Positions 1-11,845 of a DNA stretch of 64,000 bases are shown piece by piece. This stretch comes from Naegleria lovaniensis. Taxonomy: Eukaryota; Heterolobosea; Eutetramitea; Acrasida; Naegleriidae. The notes under the pieces are model-generated. The model had not been told where the DNA came from. It was given only the letters and a program-made list of their open reading frames with translations, and made no database searches. The position numbers and the translations under genes are program-made. Each line of letters opens with the position of its first letter. The first letter of the stretch is position 1. The stretch lies in assembly GCF_003324165.1 (NCBI RefSeq), contig NW_025407833.1:62001-126000 (forward strand), given 5' to 3'.

Positions 1-912
1 ATCCATACCAAGACTTTCCAATACTTCATCAATGTGAAGACGAGCCAAAATTTTCACCATTTCACTTCCTGGATGATTCAAATACGAGACTGGAGCCAAA
101 GCGATAAAAATGGAAATTTTATCCGTGAAATCTTGTGGACACGCGGCATATTTCACGCTTTTAGAGGCCGTACTTGTGAAACATTCCAATGCCATGGTAC
201 ATCCTTGCGAGTGTCCAACATAGGCCAATTTTGACTGTCCACTCACTTTGAGAGCATGTTCGACCATGGTTGGTAAATCCAATGCAGCCATCTCATCCCA
301 AGTGAATTGCCAAAATTGTTTCGAGTCCTGTGAAAAGTAAATGTTACGATTGGAATATTCATTTCCACGAACATTTCCAAGCCAGACATCTTTATGAACA
401 AAGTGTCCACACCACATAAACAACAACAATATAATGATCCAACTTACCATAACCAGCATCTGCTAAAATAAATCCCAAAGATTGATAGGGTAAATTATTG
501 ACCCATGTCGAACTGCAATCTAAAAAGCCATGTTGTAAAAAGACAACTTTTCTTGGAGTGGTGGCTGCAGCATTGGAGAAGCGACCACGAGGAATTCTTT
601 GACTATGATGTGAGATGTGAAATCGTCATCGTGTTAACGTTGTTGTATATCATTAATGTCAACAACAGTACGGATTAAAAAACATGATATGTTGTTGTTC
701 ATTCAAACAAATACGTACAGGGATAAAATATAGCCATCGGGTGTTGTGGCATAATGTTGTTCAACTGGATAACCCCAATATTGAATCAATTGTGTAACGT
801 TGGAACGAACATTTTGAGCGTTCACAATATTGTCGTTACTCAATGAAGTCATCGTCGTCATGGTCAAGCATAGAACCACAAAGATGACACGGAATGTCAG
901 AAAGGATGACAT
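1..912 (-). CDS. Lysosomal acid lipase-type alpha/beta hydrolase, 3' part outside window
   Basis: Secreted or lysosomal neutral-lipid/cholesteryl-ester hydrolase family. I read three exons: 719-912, 448-602 and 1-389 (continuing off the window), with introns 603-718 (116 bp) and 390-447 (58 bp); phases agree at both junctions. The chosen start, at 912, opens with a hydrophobic signal peptide ([16 protein letters not shown]). The next conserved block is [20 protein letters not shown], typical of the acid-lipase N-terminus. Then come [13 protein letters not shown] (oxyanion-hole HG), [19 protein letters not shown] across the second junction, and the nucleophile elbow [12 protein letters not shown] with the catalytic Ser. 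The Asp and His of the triad lie beyond the edge. An upstream ATG at 1029 is in frame but would put charged residues before the signal peptide, so 912 is preferred. Confidence 0.88.
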
Positions 913-1350
913 TTTGGTGTTGTCAGACAGAAGGATTGTTTTTTTTTCAGAGTTCAGCATGAGAATCTCTCTCTGACGAATAGTGTGTGCTGTGTTAACA
1001 TAAATATTCATGACACCACCTTCCAACAAGAACTGTGCGCTGAAAATTGTGCGTATTTGGAAAGTGAAATTTTCGATTCGATGACTCGAATCACTCCAGC
1101 TCTTTAGGCTGAAATCTTGTCATGTGCTGCTCAGAGTGCAGTTCGATTGAAATTTTCTTCTCGTTCAGTTCGGTACCCGCCCAACGTTCGGGTCCTTTAG
1201 GAAAGTTTCTGCATTCAAATATTGTTATTGATTGCGTTCATAATGAAGATAATTCATTCTTGGTGATGTTCTACAAAACAAAGTCAGGAAAATACATAAA
1301 ATAGTTCTCCTAAATTCAATGCAAAGCTGGTGTCACAACTTAAATAATTA
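913..1350. other. Intergenic spacer between two minus-strand genes
   Basis: This holds the 5' flank of the lipase gene and the 3' flank of the acyl-CoA dehydrogenase gene. A short plus-strand open frame (1122-1304) has no recognisable domain and no A-rich start context, so I do not call it. A small imperfect inverted repeat (ACCCG...CGGGT near 1176-1198) is visible, with no evident function. Confidence 0.5.
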
Positions 1351-4240
1351 TTACATTTTGGAGAGTTGATGTTTGGCAAGATTAATCATGTGTACTTCAT
1401 CAGGACCATCTGCGATTTGTAATTGACGAGCGCCAATCCAAACTCGAGCAATGGAAAACGCAACTTCGTGAAGTGGTGACTTGATGTCTGAGGGTGATGT
1501 CAATAATCCTTCAGCTCCAAATATCTGAATGGCACGATCGGCAACATTTTTACATGCTCTTGGAACAGCAATTTTGATCATGGCAATTTCGGAGCGAGCA
1601 TGTTTGGCACCTACTTGATCTAACATGTAAGCAGCCTTGAGAACAAGTAATCTTGCTTGTTCGATTTCAATTCTTGATTCTGCAATGTACTGTTGAATGA
1701 TGGCATGTTGTGACAAATTTTTGCCAAATGTCTTTCTTTGTTTTGCTCTTGAGACCATGAGGTCAAAAACTCGTTCAGATAATCCAATTAATCTCATACA
1801 ATGATGAACACGTCCTGGGCCTAAACGAGCTTGTGCAATGTTAAAACCTTGTCCTTCTTCAAATATTAAATTAGAAATTGGAACTTTAACATTGGTGAAT
1901 GAAATGGCCATATGTCCCGATGGTGCGTCGTCGAGTCCAAACGTTGAGGCAGGTTTTTCCAATTTCACACCAGGTGCATCCATAGGAATTAACACCATGG
2001 ATTGTCTGTGGTGTAGACTTGGATGATTTGGATTGGTTGCTCCCATAAAGATGGTAAATTTACATCTTGGATCGCCTGCTCCAGTGATAAACCATTTCAC
2101 ACCATTAATAATATAGTGTTTGCCATCTTCTGATTTTCTAATGGTTGAGCTTACATTGGTGGCATCACTTGACGAAATTCCATATTCAGTCATTGAAAAA
2201 CACGATCGAATGTCACCATTGAGGAGAGGTTTTAGATATTGTTCCTTTTGTTCAGGAGTCCCAAATTTCATCAAAACTTCCATATTTCCAGTGTCAGGTG
2301 CATTACAATTAAATACTGTATATAATTAAAGGTAGGATTGAGTGTTGCCGTTCAGAATCATCCGTTTAAAGAACAATATGAAGTCAATCACATCATCATT
2401 TAAAAGTTCACATACCTTCTGATGCAATAAAGCTTCTTCCCATAATTTCTGCAAGAATGGCATACTCCACAGTGGTGATGGGTTCCCTCTCATTATGTTG
2501 ACACAAGAAAAAGTTCCATAGTCCTTGTTCCTTGGCCTTTCGTTTCAATTCTTCAATAATGGGAGGTACTTGCCATCGATCTGTTTGTTTATGGTGCTGT
2601 TCTTGGAATATTTCTTCTGCAGGATATACATGCTCTTTCATGAAATTTTCAACTTTAGTTTTAAGTGTGAGTGCTTTTGGAGAAAGTCCAAATTGAATAC
2701 CTCCTTCACAAACAGTAAGATGGTCGCCTTCAGCGTTGACAATAAGCTCCCAAGCAACATCTGATAATGTACCAGCAAGCATTCCAATATGTAATGCATA
2801 ATCGCTGCTTGCATTTCCTTGTTTGTATCTCTTGTAAACTCCTTGAGTGATACCAACAAGTCTAAAGATGGAGAATGACAAATAAAAGTGCCACTTGTCA
2901 ATCTTGGATCGTTGTGTGAATGAAGTGTATAATTCAAGACATTCGTTCTCTGTCAACACGCCCGATTGTTGAAAGTTTGTTCCTCTTAAACCAGAAAATC
3001 CAGGAATTCTTGGGAAATGATAATACATGCATGAATATGACAAATCTGCAATTGGATGCCCTAATGTTGCTAGCTCCCAATCTAACCTGCAAGTAATTTT
3101 TCAAAATTGAATCATATGAAAATCTATAACTTGCACTTACACTGCAATAATTCGATTCTCAGTAGGATGGTAAATAACGTTATCAAATTTGTAATCACCA
3201 TGCACAAGTGTTAATTGATCACTTTCAGTCTCTTTGGGTATATTCTTTGGTAGCCATTTCATGAGACGATTCATTGAATCATTTTCATGAGTTTCAGAAG
3301 CAAGATATTGACGAGTCCATGTTGTAATTTGTCTTTCATAATACGTGTTTTTTGTTGAAGAATCTCTCTCTTGCTGAGATTTCTTTTGTGACTGGTGTGA
3401 ACCCTCTGCTACTGATGAGCTTGCATTTGTTTGTTGTTCCTTTGTCTTATTCTTTTGATTTGATGCAAATAAAGGTCTCAACAATTCAAATTGCATAAAA
3501 TCCACTCGATGCAGTCGTGCCAAAGTTCTAATAAAATCAGTCATCATTTCTCTTCGATCTTGTGGCTTCAATTTTTCTGGACCATTCAATGTCGCCTCAT
3601 GATTCTTTAACAATTCCAATGATGATTTGTGCATTTCTGCAAAAGTTCCATCCTTAAAGATTCTTCCTTGAATAAATTCCATCACATAGAATTCAGTGCC
3701 AATAATTTTCTCATCTCTACAATAAAAATAGGGATAAGGAACTGGAAATTGAATGGAATGGAGAGACTAGTGATATGGTATTAATCAATGACATTCAATG
3801 ATTCGTGATCATATTGAACGTGAGTGAAAACCAATATTAATGGTTGCATTATATTCAATGACATTTTTAAAAAAGACATTTGATCACCCTACCTTCATAA
3901 TAGCATATTCCCGATAAATATCATGAGCTGATGGTAAGAGCTTTCCAGGAGGCTTCTTTCTCAACACCAATTCCTTGGTGAGGAGTGATGATGATGATGA
4001 AAACCGAATCGTACACACCACCTTGAACGATGGATTCGATTGTCCATCGGAAAATTGTTGAATACTTTTCAATGCGAGTTGGACTCCACTTGTTGAAGGA
4101 TGAGAATGATCGTTCGTGTGGATCAACAATTCTGAAGCGTGTTCCTGTAGATATTTAGCAAAGGCTTCTACAGGAAAGAGATGCTGGGGTCGGATGTGAA
4201 TGATTGGTGGTTGGGCTGAGGATGATGGATTTGATATCAT
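1351..4240 (-). CDS. ACAD11: ACAD11-type fusion: aminoglycoside phosphotransferase-like kinase domain plus acyl-CoA dehydrogenase
   Basis: Four exons, 3893-4240, 3141-3766, 2416-3086 and 1351-2315 (introns 126, 54 and 100 bp), give 869 residues in one consistent frame. The start at 4240 follows a run of A. The N-terminal half is an APH/choline-kinase-like domain with a YVMEF hinge, catalytic loop [14 protein letters not shown] and the metal-binding DWE of [11 protein letters not shown]. The C-terminal half is an FAD-dependent acyl-CoA dehydrogenase, with the family block [15 protein letters not shown] across the last junction and the C-terminal IQIFGAEGL and DEVHM helices. Known family role: breakdown of long-chain or 4-hydroxy acyl-CoA, where the kinase half phosphorylates the 4-hydroxyl. 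The human relative ACAD10 also has a HAD domain, absent here, so ACAD11 fits better. The protein ends SKM, a peroxisomal PTS1-type tripeptide, so a peroxisomal site is likely (inference). Confidence 0.93.
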
Positions 4241-4414
4241 TTTTTTTTTCCTGAAGATTAAAACCGTATGAGAAGTCAATCAGACTTTTATGATTCAATA
4301 GAAACCCAGTTTTAATAGGCGATCCTTCAATATTTTGAGAGCAAATTCCTTGTTGCAAAGCGATCCAAGGCGGAAATTTATTTTGAATTTTCTCAAGCTT
4401 GTCTTATGGTTAAC

Positions 4415-7400
4415 TTAACGAATTCTAATGTTGTAGCTTTCTAATAATGGAATGAGATCGTTCTTGAATTTCTTTTCAAGATACACACTCATTTGAAGAT
4501 TTTGTTTGCTGACATGTTTTCGTCGTTGCACAAGGCCTTCCTTCAACAGTTCAGCAAGTTGAGACAATCGTTCTTTGTAAATTGCAATGAGATATTTGTT
4601 TTCTTCATACAGAGTTTCTAACGCAGTTGGTGACAGGTACTTTTCCACTTCAACATAAATTCCTCCATGAATTCTTGGGTCAATGAGACCAGTAAGCTCA
4701 GAATCGAGCGAAGCAGTCAATAAATTGCTTTCATTCAATTTATGACTAATAACTAGTTCTTGAAGGAAGTGAATCTTTTGTTCGAGATAATAAATAGCCA
4801 CTTCCAAAGTATTCAACTTGATCACCTTCTTTTCAAGAACTTCTTGAATGGTATACATGTTGGGGAATGGATGCTTAATTGTGAAAAAGGAGATGGTTCC
4901 ATCAGCATCTTCCAAATTGATAGATATGCATGTTTTTGCTTCTGAAGACTGTTGAGGAGTTAGGCTTGTTTCAGCACTCGTGTGATTCTCCTCCTTTTTT
5001 TCTTCGCGTTTCACTTTGACACGCTTGAAAATGTTCACATTGTGACTCTTGTGATATTGTTGAATTTTAGGCGAAATTTTTGAATCCAGTAATTGGAAAC
5101 AATTCTTCTCAAAATTCCTCTCTGATGAATAGGATTCCATTTCATTCATGCATGACGGCTCAAGAGGAGCCAAAAATATGACTTGCTGTTCACTCGTTCT
5201 GAATTTGGTTTCATCGAATGATGTTGGTATTTCTCTCTTAATGACCGCACCCTTAAATTTCATTTTGATAAAATTCACAAAATCTGCTAATTTTTGATGA
5301 TGAGCATTGAAAATATAGTTCGTATTGGACAATGCCTTTCCATAAAAGCCAACAAAATAATATTTGTTATATTCTCGAATAGAGGAAATTATTTTCTTGT
5401 AGAGTTTGCTCTCCTCTAAATGAATAGATGATAGCTCTAGATAATTCATATTCTTCTTGTAGTGTTCTCTCAACTCTTCATTCAGCTGGATAGCTCTTTC
5501 CCAATCTTTACCCTTCTCGAATAGATCAATAATTTCCATATAGAGCTTGACCTTTCTCTTTCTTTCTAATTCTTCCGGATAAGTATCAGAAAAGTATGGT
5601 AATTCATTTTGGCTATTCAGGTCTAACTTGGATGCATGTACGTAGAGAGCCAATCCAGCTTCAATGTATCGCTTTCTACTCTTTTGCATACTCGCAAGTA
5701 AATGGAGATACTTGAAATAGAGTTGCATGTTGTTGTTCTTTTTAAATGATTTAAGAGCATTCTTGAAAGAATTTTCTTGAGATTGAAAGTTCATGGTATT
5801 TGGATCATTGGTACTAGCTGCTTCAATTTCACGGATTTGACTGAGTAAGTGATGTAGAGAATTTAAAAGTTGCTCGACATGTACGGGGAATTGATCATTC
5901 ACTTGCTCCTCAACGCTGGATGACAACTCTTGTGACAGTTGCTTGTACTTGTGCAATTTGGATTCAATACAATTAATGAGCATATGTCTGACACCTTCAA
6001 GACCTGTCACTTCGCTGAAAAATCTCTCGGAAGCAGCCTCGCAGAACGAAACTGAATGTCTACTTTCGTATTCAATCTTAAGTAAGTCAAAGAACAAATT
6101 TTTGGCGACGTCAATAACCTCTGAAACATTAATTTTGAATAATTTGATCGATTTGTCAACGAGCTCCAAGGAACAACTCTCCTGCAACTGCAATGGACAA
6201 AACGACCAAATATCTTCATAGAAGACGGTCAAAATTTTAGCTCGTTGATCATGTTGGCTTAAAAATTGTTTTCTATCAAATGTTCGCATTTTCTCTGGTT
6301 CAAATGAGAAGACTGTATCAAATAAATACTTGATGAGTAATTGAGATACTTTCGTGATTCTATTCACATTAACATCCACAATGGGCTTGTTGAGAATAAC
6401 TGCCTCTCTCGAGAAACTTCCAGAGAAGGTACTAATGGTTGTAATGGATGGACCTTCAAGTAACACCATGTATTTCTTAACTTTCATGGCGCTCATAAGA
6501 ATAATCGTTGAAATGGTTCCATATTGATAAATATTCATCTGAGTCCAATTTTTTGGAAGTGGATTTTTCTTAGAGAGCAACATTGAAATGAGGTCTAGAA
6601 TGAGTTCAATAGTATCTAGTTCAGCACACGATGAATATTCAGATAACATTGAGAGTAAGCAATCTAACACATCTTTGTATGTCAACACATCTAAAAAGTT
6701 AATAATTGTTATAACAACATCACAACTGACACGTTTCGATTGATTAATATCTGATTCGTATTTGCTCATGAGGTCGGAGGCACTTTGTCTTGATGAATGA
6801 TTTGCACTTTGAGAGTTGTTGGTGCCTGAAGTACCTTCTTGCTCGATTCGTTCTCGAGCGGCAGCATACTCGGCTTCTAGTTCCTCCGTTCGTTCGAGTG
6901 AAGTCTCAAATGCCTCCTTTAACAATCCTATAAGACCTAACAGTTCTTTCAGACATGAAACACAATAGGTACAGGTATCATTTTCAGCGATAACAAGCCC
7001 TTCTGCATCTTCAATGGATAATACCGGAGCTCTTCTCTCTTCTAAAGAATCAGTGGAGCATGATTTGGTCATACCTGGAGTTAATTTAGGTTTGTTGGGA
7101 GAAAGTTTTTTCTTCAAACATTGAATGAGTTTGTTCATAATCGATATCGATTTCTTTTCCAAAAAACATTCACCAAAGTTTTCCATAACGTCCACAAATT
7201 TTGGTAAAAGGTATGAATTAACAGTATGCATCTCAAAAACATTGGATGAAACAACAGTATCAATGTGTGTTAATTTTCTGTGTACCTCTTCTTCAGGCAG
7301 AGAGATCATGAGGGATTCGATTTGTCTGCTAATTGTTTCTTCATTAAAAATAGACAACAAAGTGTCATAGTAACTCGGATTGAGAGATTCAAAAAAGGCA

Positions 7401-10400
7401 GATTTGATGTTTTTGAACGTAGTATGGGTCGCATCTGATTTTTGAGATAATATTTTAAGCTTGGTATAAAGCACAGTCAACTCGTTTTGAACAAAAGTGA
7501 GTTCTTCTTGATAAAAATCGTATAACTTTGTCTTACAAGATGACAGAGATTTTTCAATAATTTTGACAAAGAATCCAAAAGATACTAGGGCTCTAACAAG
7601 CTTTTCTTTCGTACCAATAGTCATATCTTCAGCTTTAAACAAGTCGAAATACTTGTTTAAATAATGGAGAATGAATCTGTGGCTACTATGATACGGAAAC
7701 GATTTGCTGTAGTCGTCAACAACAGAGTTGAATCTTTCAGAATCTTCTGCTAACGTTGACACGATAGTACAAATCTTCTCAAATCTGATCCTAGTTAGAA
7801 ACATGTGCAGTATCAAGAAAACTTACACTTTTTGTAAGAGTTGACTTTCGACAAAGTCAATGTTGTTTCTTGCCTTTCCATATTTGCTGGCAATACCAAA
7901 CAGAGAGCTCATAATTTCTCTAAAACATATTGCAGTATCTACAGTTTTAAAGTCTATATCCTTGATTACAGACTGTAAGTTCGTTTCATCCATAGAATCC
8001 CACTTTAAGAAATCTCTTAAGTTTGGATTTATAGCAATCGAAGTAGAAACAACGTTCAAGGATAGGGTTAGCTTGGACTTTTTCGCAAATTTGGTCCTTA
8101 TCGATTCATTATTCATAAAGTCTTGGAATGTATAACCTTTAGAAATCTTATAACATGTGAGAGGTTCAATGTACGTTTCTACTCCCAAAGTGAGCGTTCG
8201 TGTTGCATCATCAATTGGTAAATACGCAAAAAACTCGTGGGTGACCTCATAGCTATTCTTCTTACTATTGATTGTGTAAAAGTCAAAAGTAATGATAGCC
8301 GACTGTAGTTGATGTGAATTGACGTTCACAAGAACAATCTCATCCCATGTAGGATTTTTCATTCTCAAAATTGGAGATCTGTACACTCTCTGTTTTCGAT
8401 TAATGTCACACTGGATGATGTGTCCCTCCTTGTCTTTTATGTACATCTTAGCTTCGACGTAGAGGGTATCAATGCTCTTGTTTAGCAAAGAATGAATAGA
8501 AATATAAATATCATTTCTAATGTCATCAGAAAGTATGGAACTACTGAAGCGAGTCATTGGAACTAGTGGTAGATGAGTGAGTTGAGGGTACTGTTTGAAG
8601 GCTTTGTGGTAATCGCCAGTTATCATGCTTAGTGAAAGTTCAACACCCACTAGCTCTTCTCGTTCCAAATCTTGCTTATCGTTTAAAATGTCATCCACAA
8701 TTAATTCGAGGCTGTCATTACTTTTAAGATTAAAGAAATTCAGCTCGCACTTTAAGTAGCCACTATTGAGTAATTCTGTTACTACTGAGTGTGACAATTT
8801 TGGAGAGAGAGCAATTGCCAAAGGAACTCGACAATCCAAAGTATGCTTATGGTTGATAGGCGGATCGACCTTAATTTTTTCAAGCCTGTATGCTCTCACA
8901 AGAACCACCAGTTGTTCTCCTTCTAAATATGTTTTCGAGATATCTTTAAATACAGCATATATATCTTGACGTCTCATTTCGGTTGGATCATCTTCTCTTG
9001 TGTAGTGATATCTTCTTGTGACTCATCTAAATTGTTTTCGGGTGAGGTCACACTCACACGATATTCATTCTTTCTTGTAGTAACAATGACTAGGTCTTCA
9101 GACATGATGGACTTTGATCCAACGTCAAAAAGGCAAAACCTCCATTCAACCTTGTCAAAGTAGGAGCAACCAGAAATCTCCATCAAGAGTTGAGAGTTGC
9201 CTTCAGGTAATCTGTCGAAAGGATTTTGCATTTGCAACGACCCTATTACTTGACTCTTTTCCTTATCTATAGCCTCCCAATACATTTGATACAAGTCAAA
9301 TAGCAGAGTATTCATTGGTGTTAGTTTTTCTCCATTTTTCTTAATTACCACATCTTCATTAAATAAGGATGCTCCTTCGTCCAATAAATATGCTTGATTT
9401 TTAAGAATTTCTTTCATTCTTGGCTTATAATTTTCACTATCGTTACTGTGTTGATAAGAATAATAATCAATCATTGAATTGATCATTTTGCACTCAATTT
9501 CAAAAACTCTCATCAGCCGTTCTCTGTTATCTTCATGTGTGGTTAGAGATTTGAAGTGTTTCATATTCCAATCAAAAACTGTCTCGATAATTGTTTTACA
9601 GATTGGTATGTTTAGAAAGGGTGTAAACCAATCCATTTCCAAAAATGGAAGTATTTCTCTCTGAAAATGTTGTGCAACGTTTGAAAATATTTCTACCGTT
9701 CCTCCAAGATAGCTAGATTGAGCATAGATTTGTTCTGGATATACATTGCCAATCGCTGTAAGAGCTGTTGAAATGATTGCGTTTGTGTTTTTGGAAGAAG
9801 TAAGAAAGGCAGTATTAGCAGAAATACTTTGACTTCTTTTCCTTTCGTGAGATTTTGAAGAGGATGGAGAGAGAATTTTTTCATTGTCTGTAAAGAAAGT
9901 ATCTGACAGAGATATTGCTCGTTGATTCGTTGCAAAGTCGTCACGGCTAGTACTGAAAATATTTGATAAATTCATACCAGTAAGATTTAAGCTTGTCCTT
10001 TTTGATTTTTGTGATTCATTCAGAATGCTCTGTCTCTTTTCGCTGTTGGGTGTCATATTCTTTTTTGGTTCTGGTTTGTTAATCATGTGCTCAATTTTTT
10101 GTTTTGTGGCATGAAAGCTGTTGAGAACCCCTCTACGAAAAGATTTTGTTCTATTCACACTTGTTTGAGAGCTGTTGGTAACTGGATTGGTGTTCCTTTT
10201 CACCTCCGTTAAAGCCGAAGGAGATGAACCTAGAATACTATTATCAGAGATGCTGTACATGTTGTTTTTCAGAGAAGATTGAGGATTGAGAACGCCAGTG
10301 TTGGAGGTGGTTACTGATCCAATAATACTGCTCAGAGCTGGAGATGCAGATGCTGGTGTAGTCGTGATATAATCATTTTGCTCATTTGGAGAGCTGTTAC

Positions 10401-11714
10401 TAATTTCTCCACTGTGATCCATGGGCTGTAAGGATGAATTTGATGATGACGAGACTGTAATGGGAGGAGTTTCAAGGACGTTTGAATTCAGAGCTGGTTG
10501 TGACATGAAAGACCCTTGCTCATCATTATTTTGAAAAGTCCCAAATTTCATATCTGATGCGTTGGATTTCCTTGGTGAGAGTAAAACTAGAGAAGGATTT
10601 CCTGCAACGTTGGAATTATTGGCAGAAATAACAGCAATTTGCTGCTGCGAGCCATTGTTGGCAGGTGAAGCTTCATTTAGTTGTGAGTTGTTACGATGTT
10701 GATGCTCACTAACACCAGTTGCAAGTTGATAATTCAATGAAAATGGATTATTAGGGCTACCATCAAATCGTATGATATGTGTTGCTGGGAAAAAGCCCTT
10801 TGAAGACACAATGACTTTTTCAATTTCGTTTTCAGAATATTTCTTGGATGATCTGGAATGAGTGGTTGAGAGTGATCCCGATTCTGGCATTCCCATGGTC
10901 GTTGGAGAAGTCGGAGGTGATCCCAAACCACTCGAATAACTCGTTACTACTCCCGTTAATGCATTTGTTGTTAGAATTGGTAAATGTTGTTCCGAATCTC
11001 CATTCGATGACGACTGCAAAAACTTTTTCATTCCCGAAGGCTTTGATTTAAATCCTTGAGGAGAATTTGAAACTGCTGTTGAAAGTATAGAGGTCGTGGA
11101 AGGAAACCGTTCTCCCTTATACCATCCCTCAAATTCTCCCCTAATAATGACCAAGTCTCCAACAGAGAGGCGAATACAATAATCCGATACATGTGAGGGA
11201 GGATCAAAGGATTGAATTGCTAATATTGTTTCAATATTTCAATATTTCCATATCAAATAATCATTATTGAGGGTAAAATATAATCACATGATGATACAAT
11301 AATTATATTAATCACAAAATTTTTCATCATCATTTCCGAATCAATTTTTTTTGCGAAAGATGAAAAAAGTTACCGTTACGACCATTTTTGATTATTTCGA
11401 GGTAGAGAAACGAATCGTCATCGTCATCATTGAGATCATCATTGTATTAATACAATTCAATATATGCATTATTATATATTATTTCAATTTTCATATTCGT
11501 TTGATTGATTCCAGTACATGATGATGGTCATCCATTTACAATGAAAGAGAGCCATCATTATAGCGTGTTGGTTTGGATGAGGATGACACTAATACATACC
11601 AATTCCGAAAGTATGTTCATAATTTGGCCAATAACTCTTATTGGATGATGAATTGTTGAAGAAGAGGCTCCCTCCTCCACTGAATATGTCACCAAAACTA
11701 GAGATGTGCGGCAT
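4415..11714 (-). CDS. DOCK-family Rho/Rac guanine nucleotide exchange factor (SH3, DHR-1, DHR-2)
   Basis: Exons 11600-11714, 9060-11219, 7827-9021 and 4415-7790 give about 2281 residues. The first intron is 380 bp; the third is only 36 bp (GTAAGT...AACTAG); the second is placed at 9022-9059 by frame and is the least certain (acceptors 28-31 nt further downstream in the transcript also fit the frame). Exon 1 joins exon 2 to make HTFGIAIQSFDPPS, the start of an SH3 domain; the SH3 core (LSVGDLVIIRGEFEGWYKG) is separated from its last strand (KGFFPATHIIRF) by about 105 Ser/Asn-rich residues. DHR-1 (C2-like, lipid-binding) lies near residues 915-1050 (RNDIYISI, KNPTWDEIV). DHR-2, the catalytic GEF domain, fills the C-terminus (about 1800-2260; YYFVGFYGKA, FVNFIKMKFKGAVI). 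With an N-terminal SH3 it resembles DOCK-A/B proteins that work with ELMO on Rac at the cell cortex. An in-frame ATG at 11813 would add 33 residues, but 11714 lies in the usual A-rich context and leaves more room after the upstream gene. Confidence 0.9.
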
Positions 11715-11845
11715 TATTTTTTTCTTTGATGATGTCTGACAGGACTTTCGTTTTGTATGTGAGTGTTGTTCAACAGGGCCAATCCTTGTACCAGATGGAT
11801 TTGGGAGGTGCATTGTTTGCAGAGTGTGAATACAAATGAAGTCTT

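Noticed and set aside
1176-1198. Small inverted repeat ACCCG...CGGGT, considered as part of a tRNA-like structure
   Set aside because: No acceptor or anticodon arms could be matched around it.
1122-1304. Short plus-strand frame in the first intergenic region
   Set aside because: No domain, no A-rich start and no support from its neighbours.
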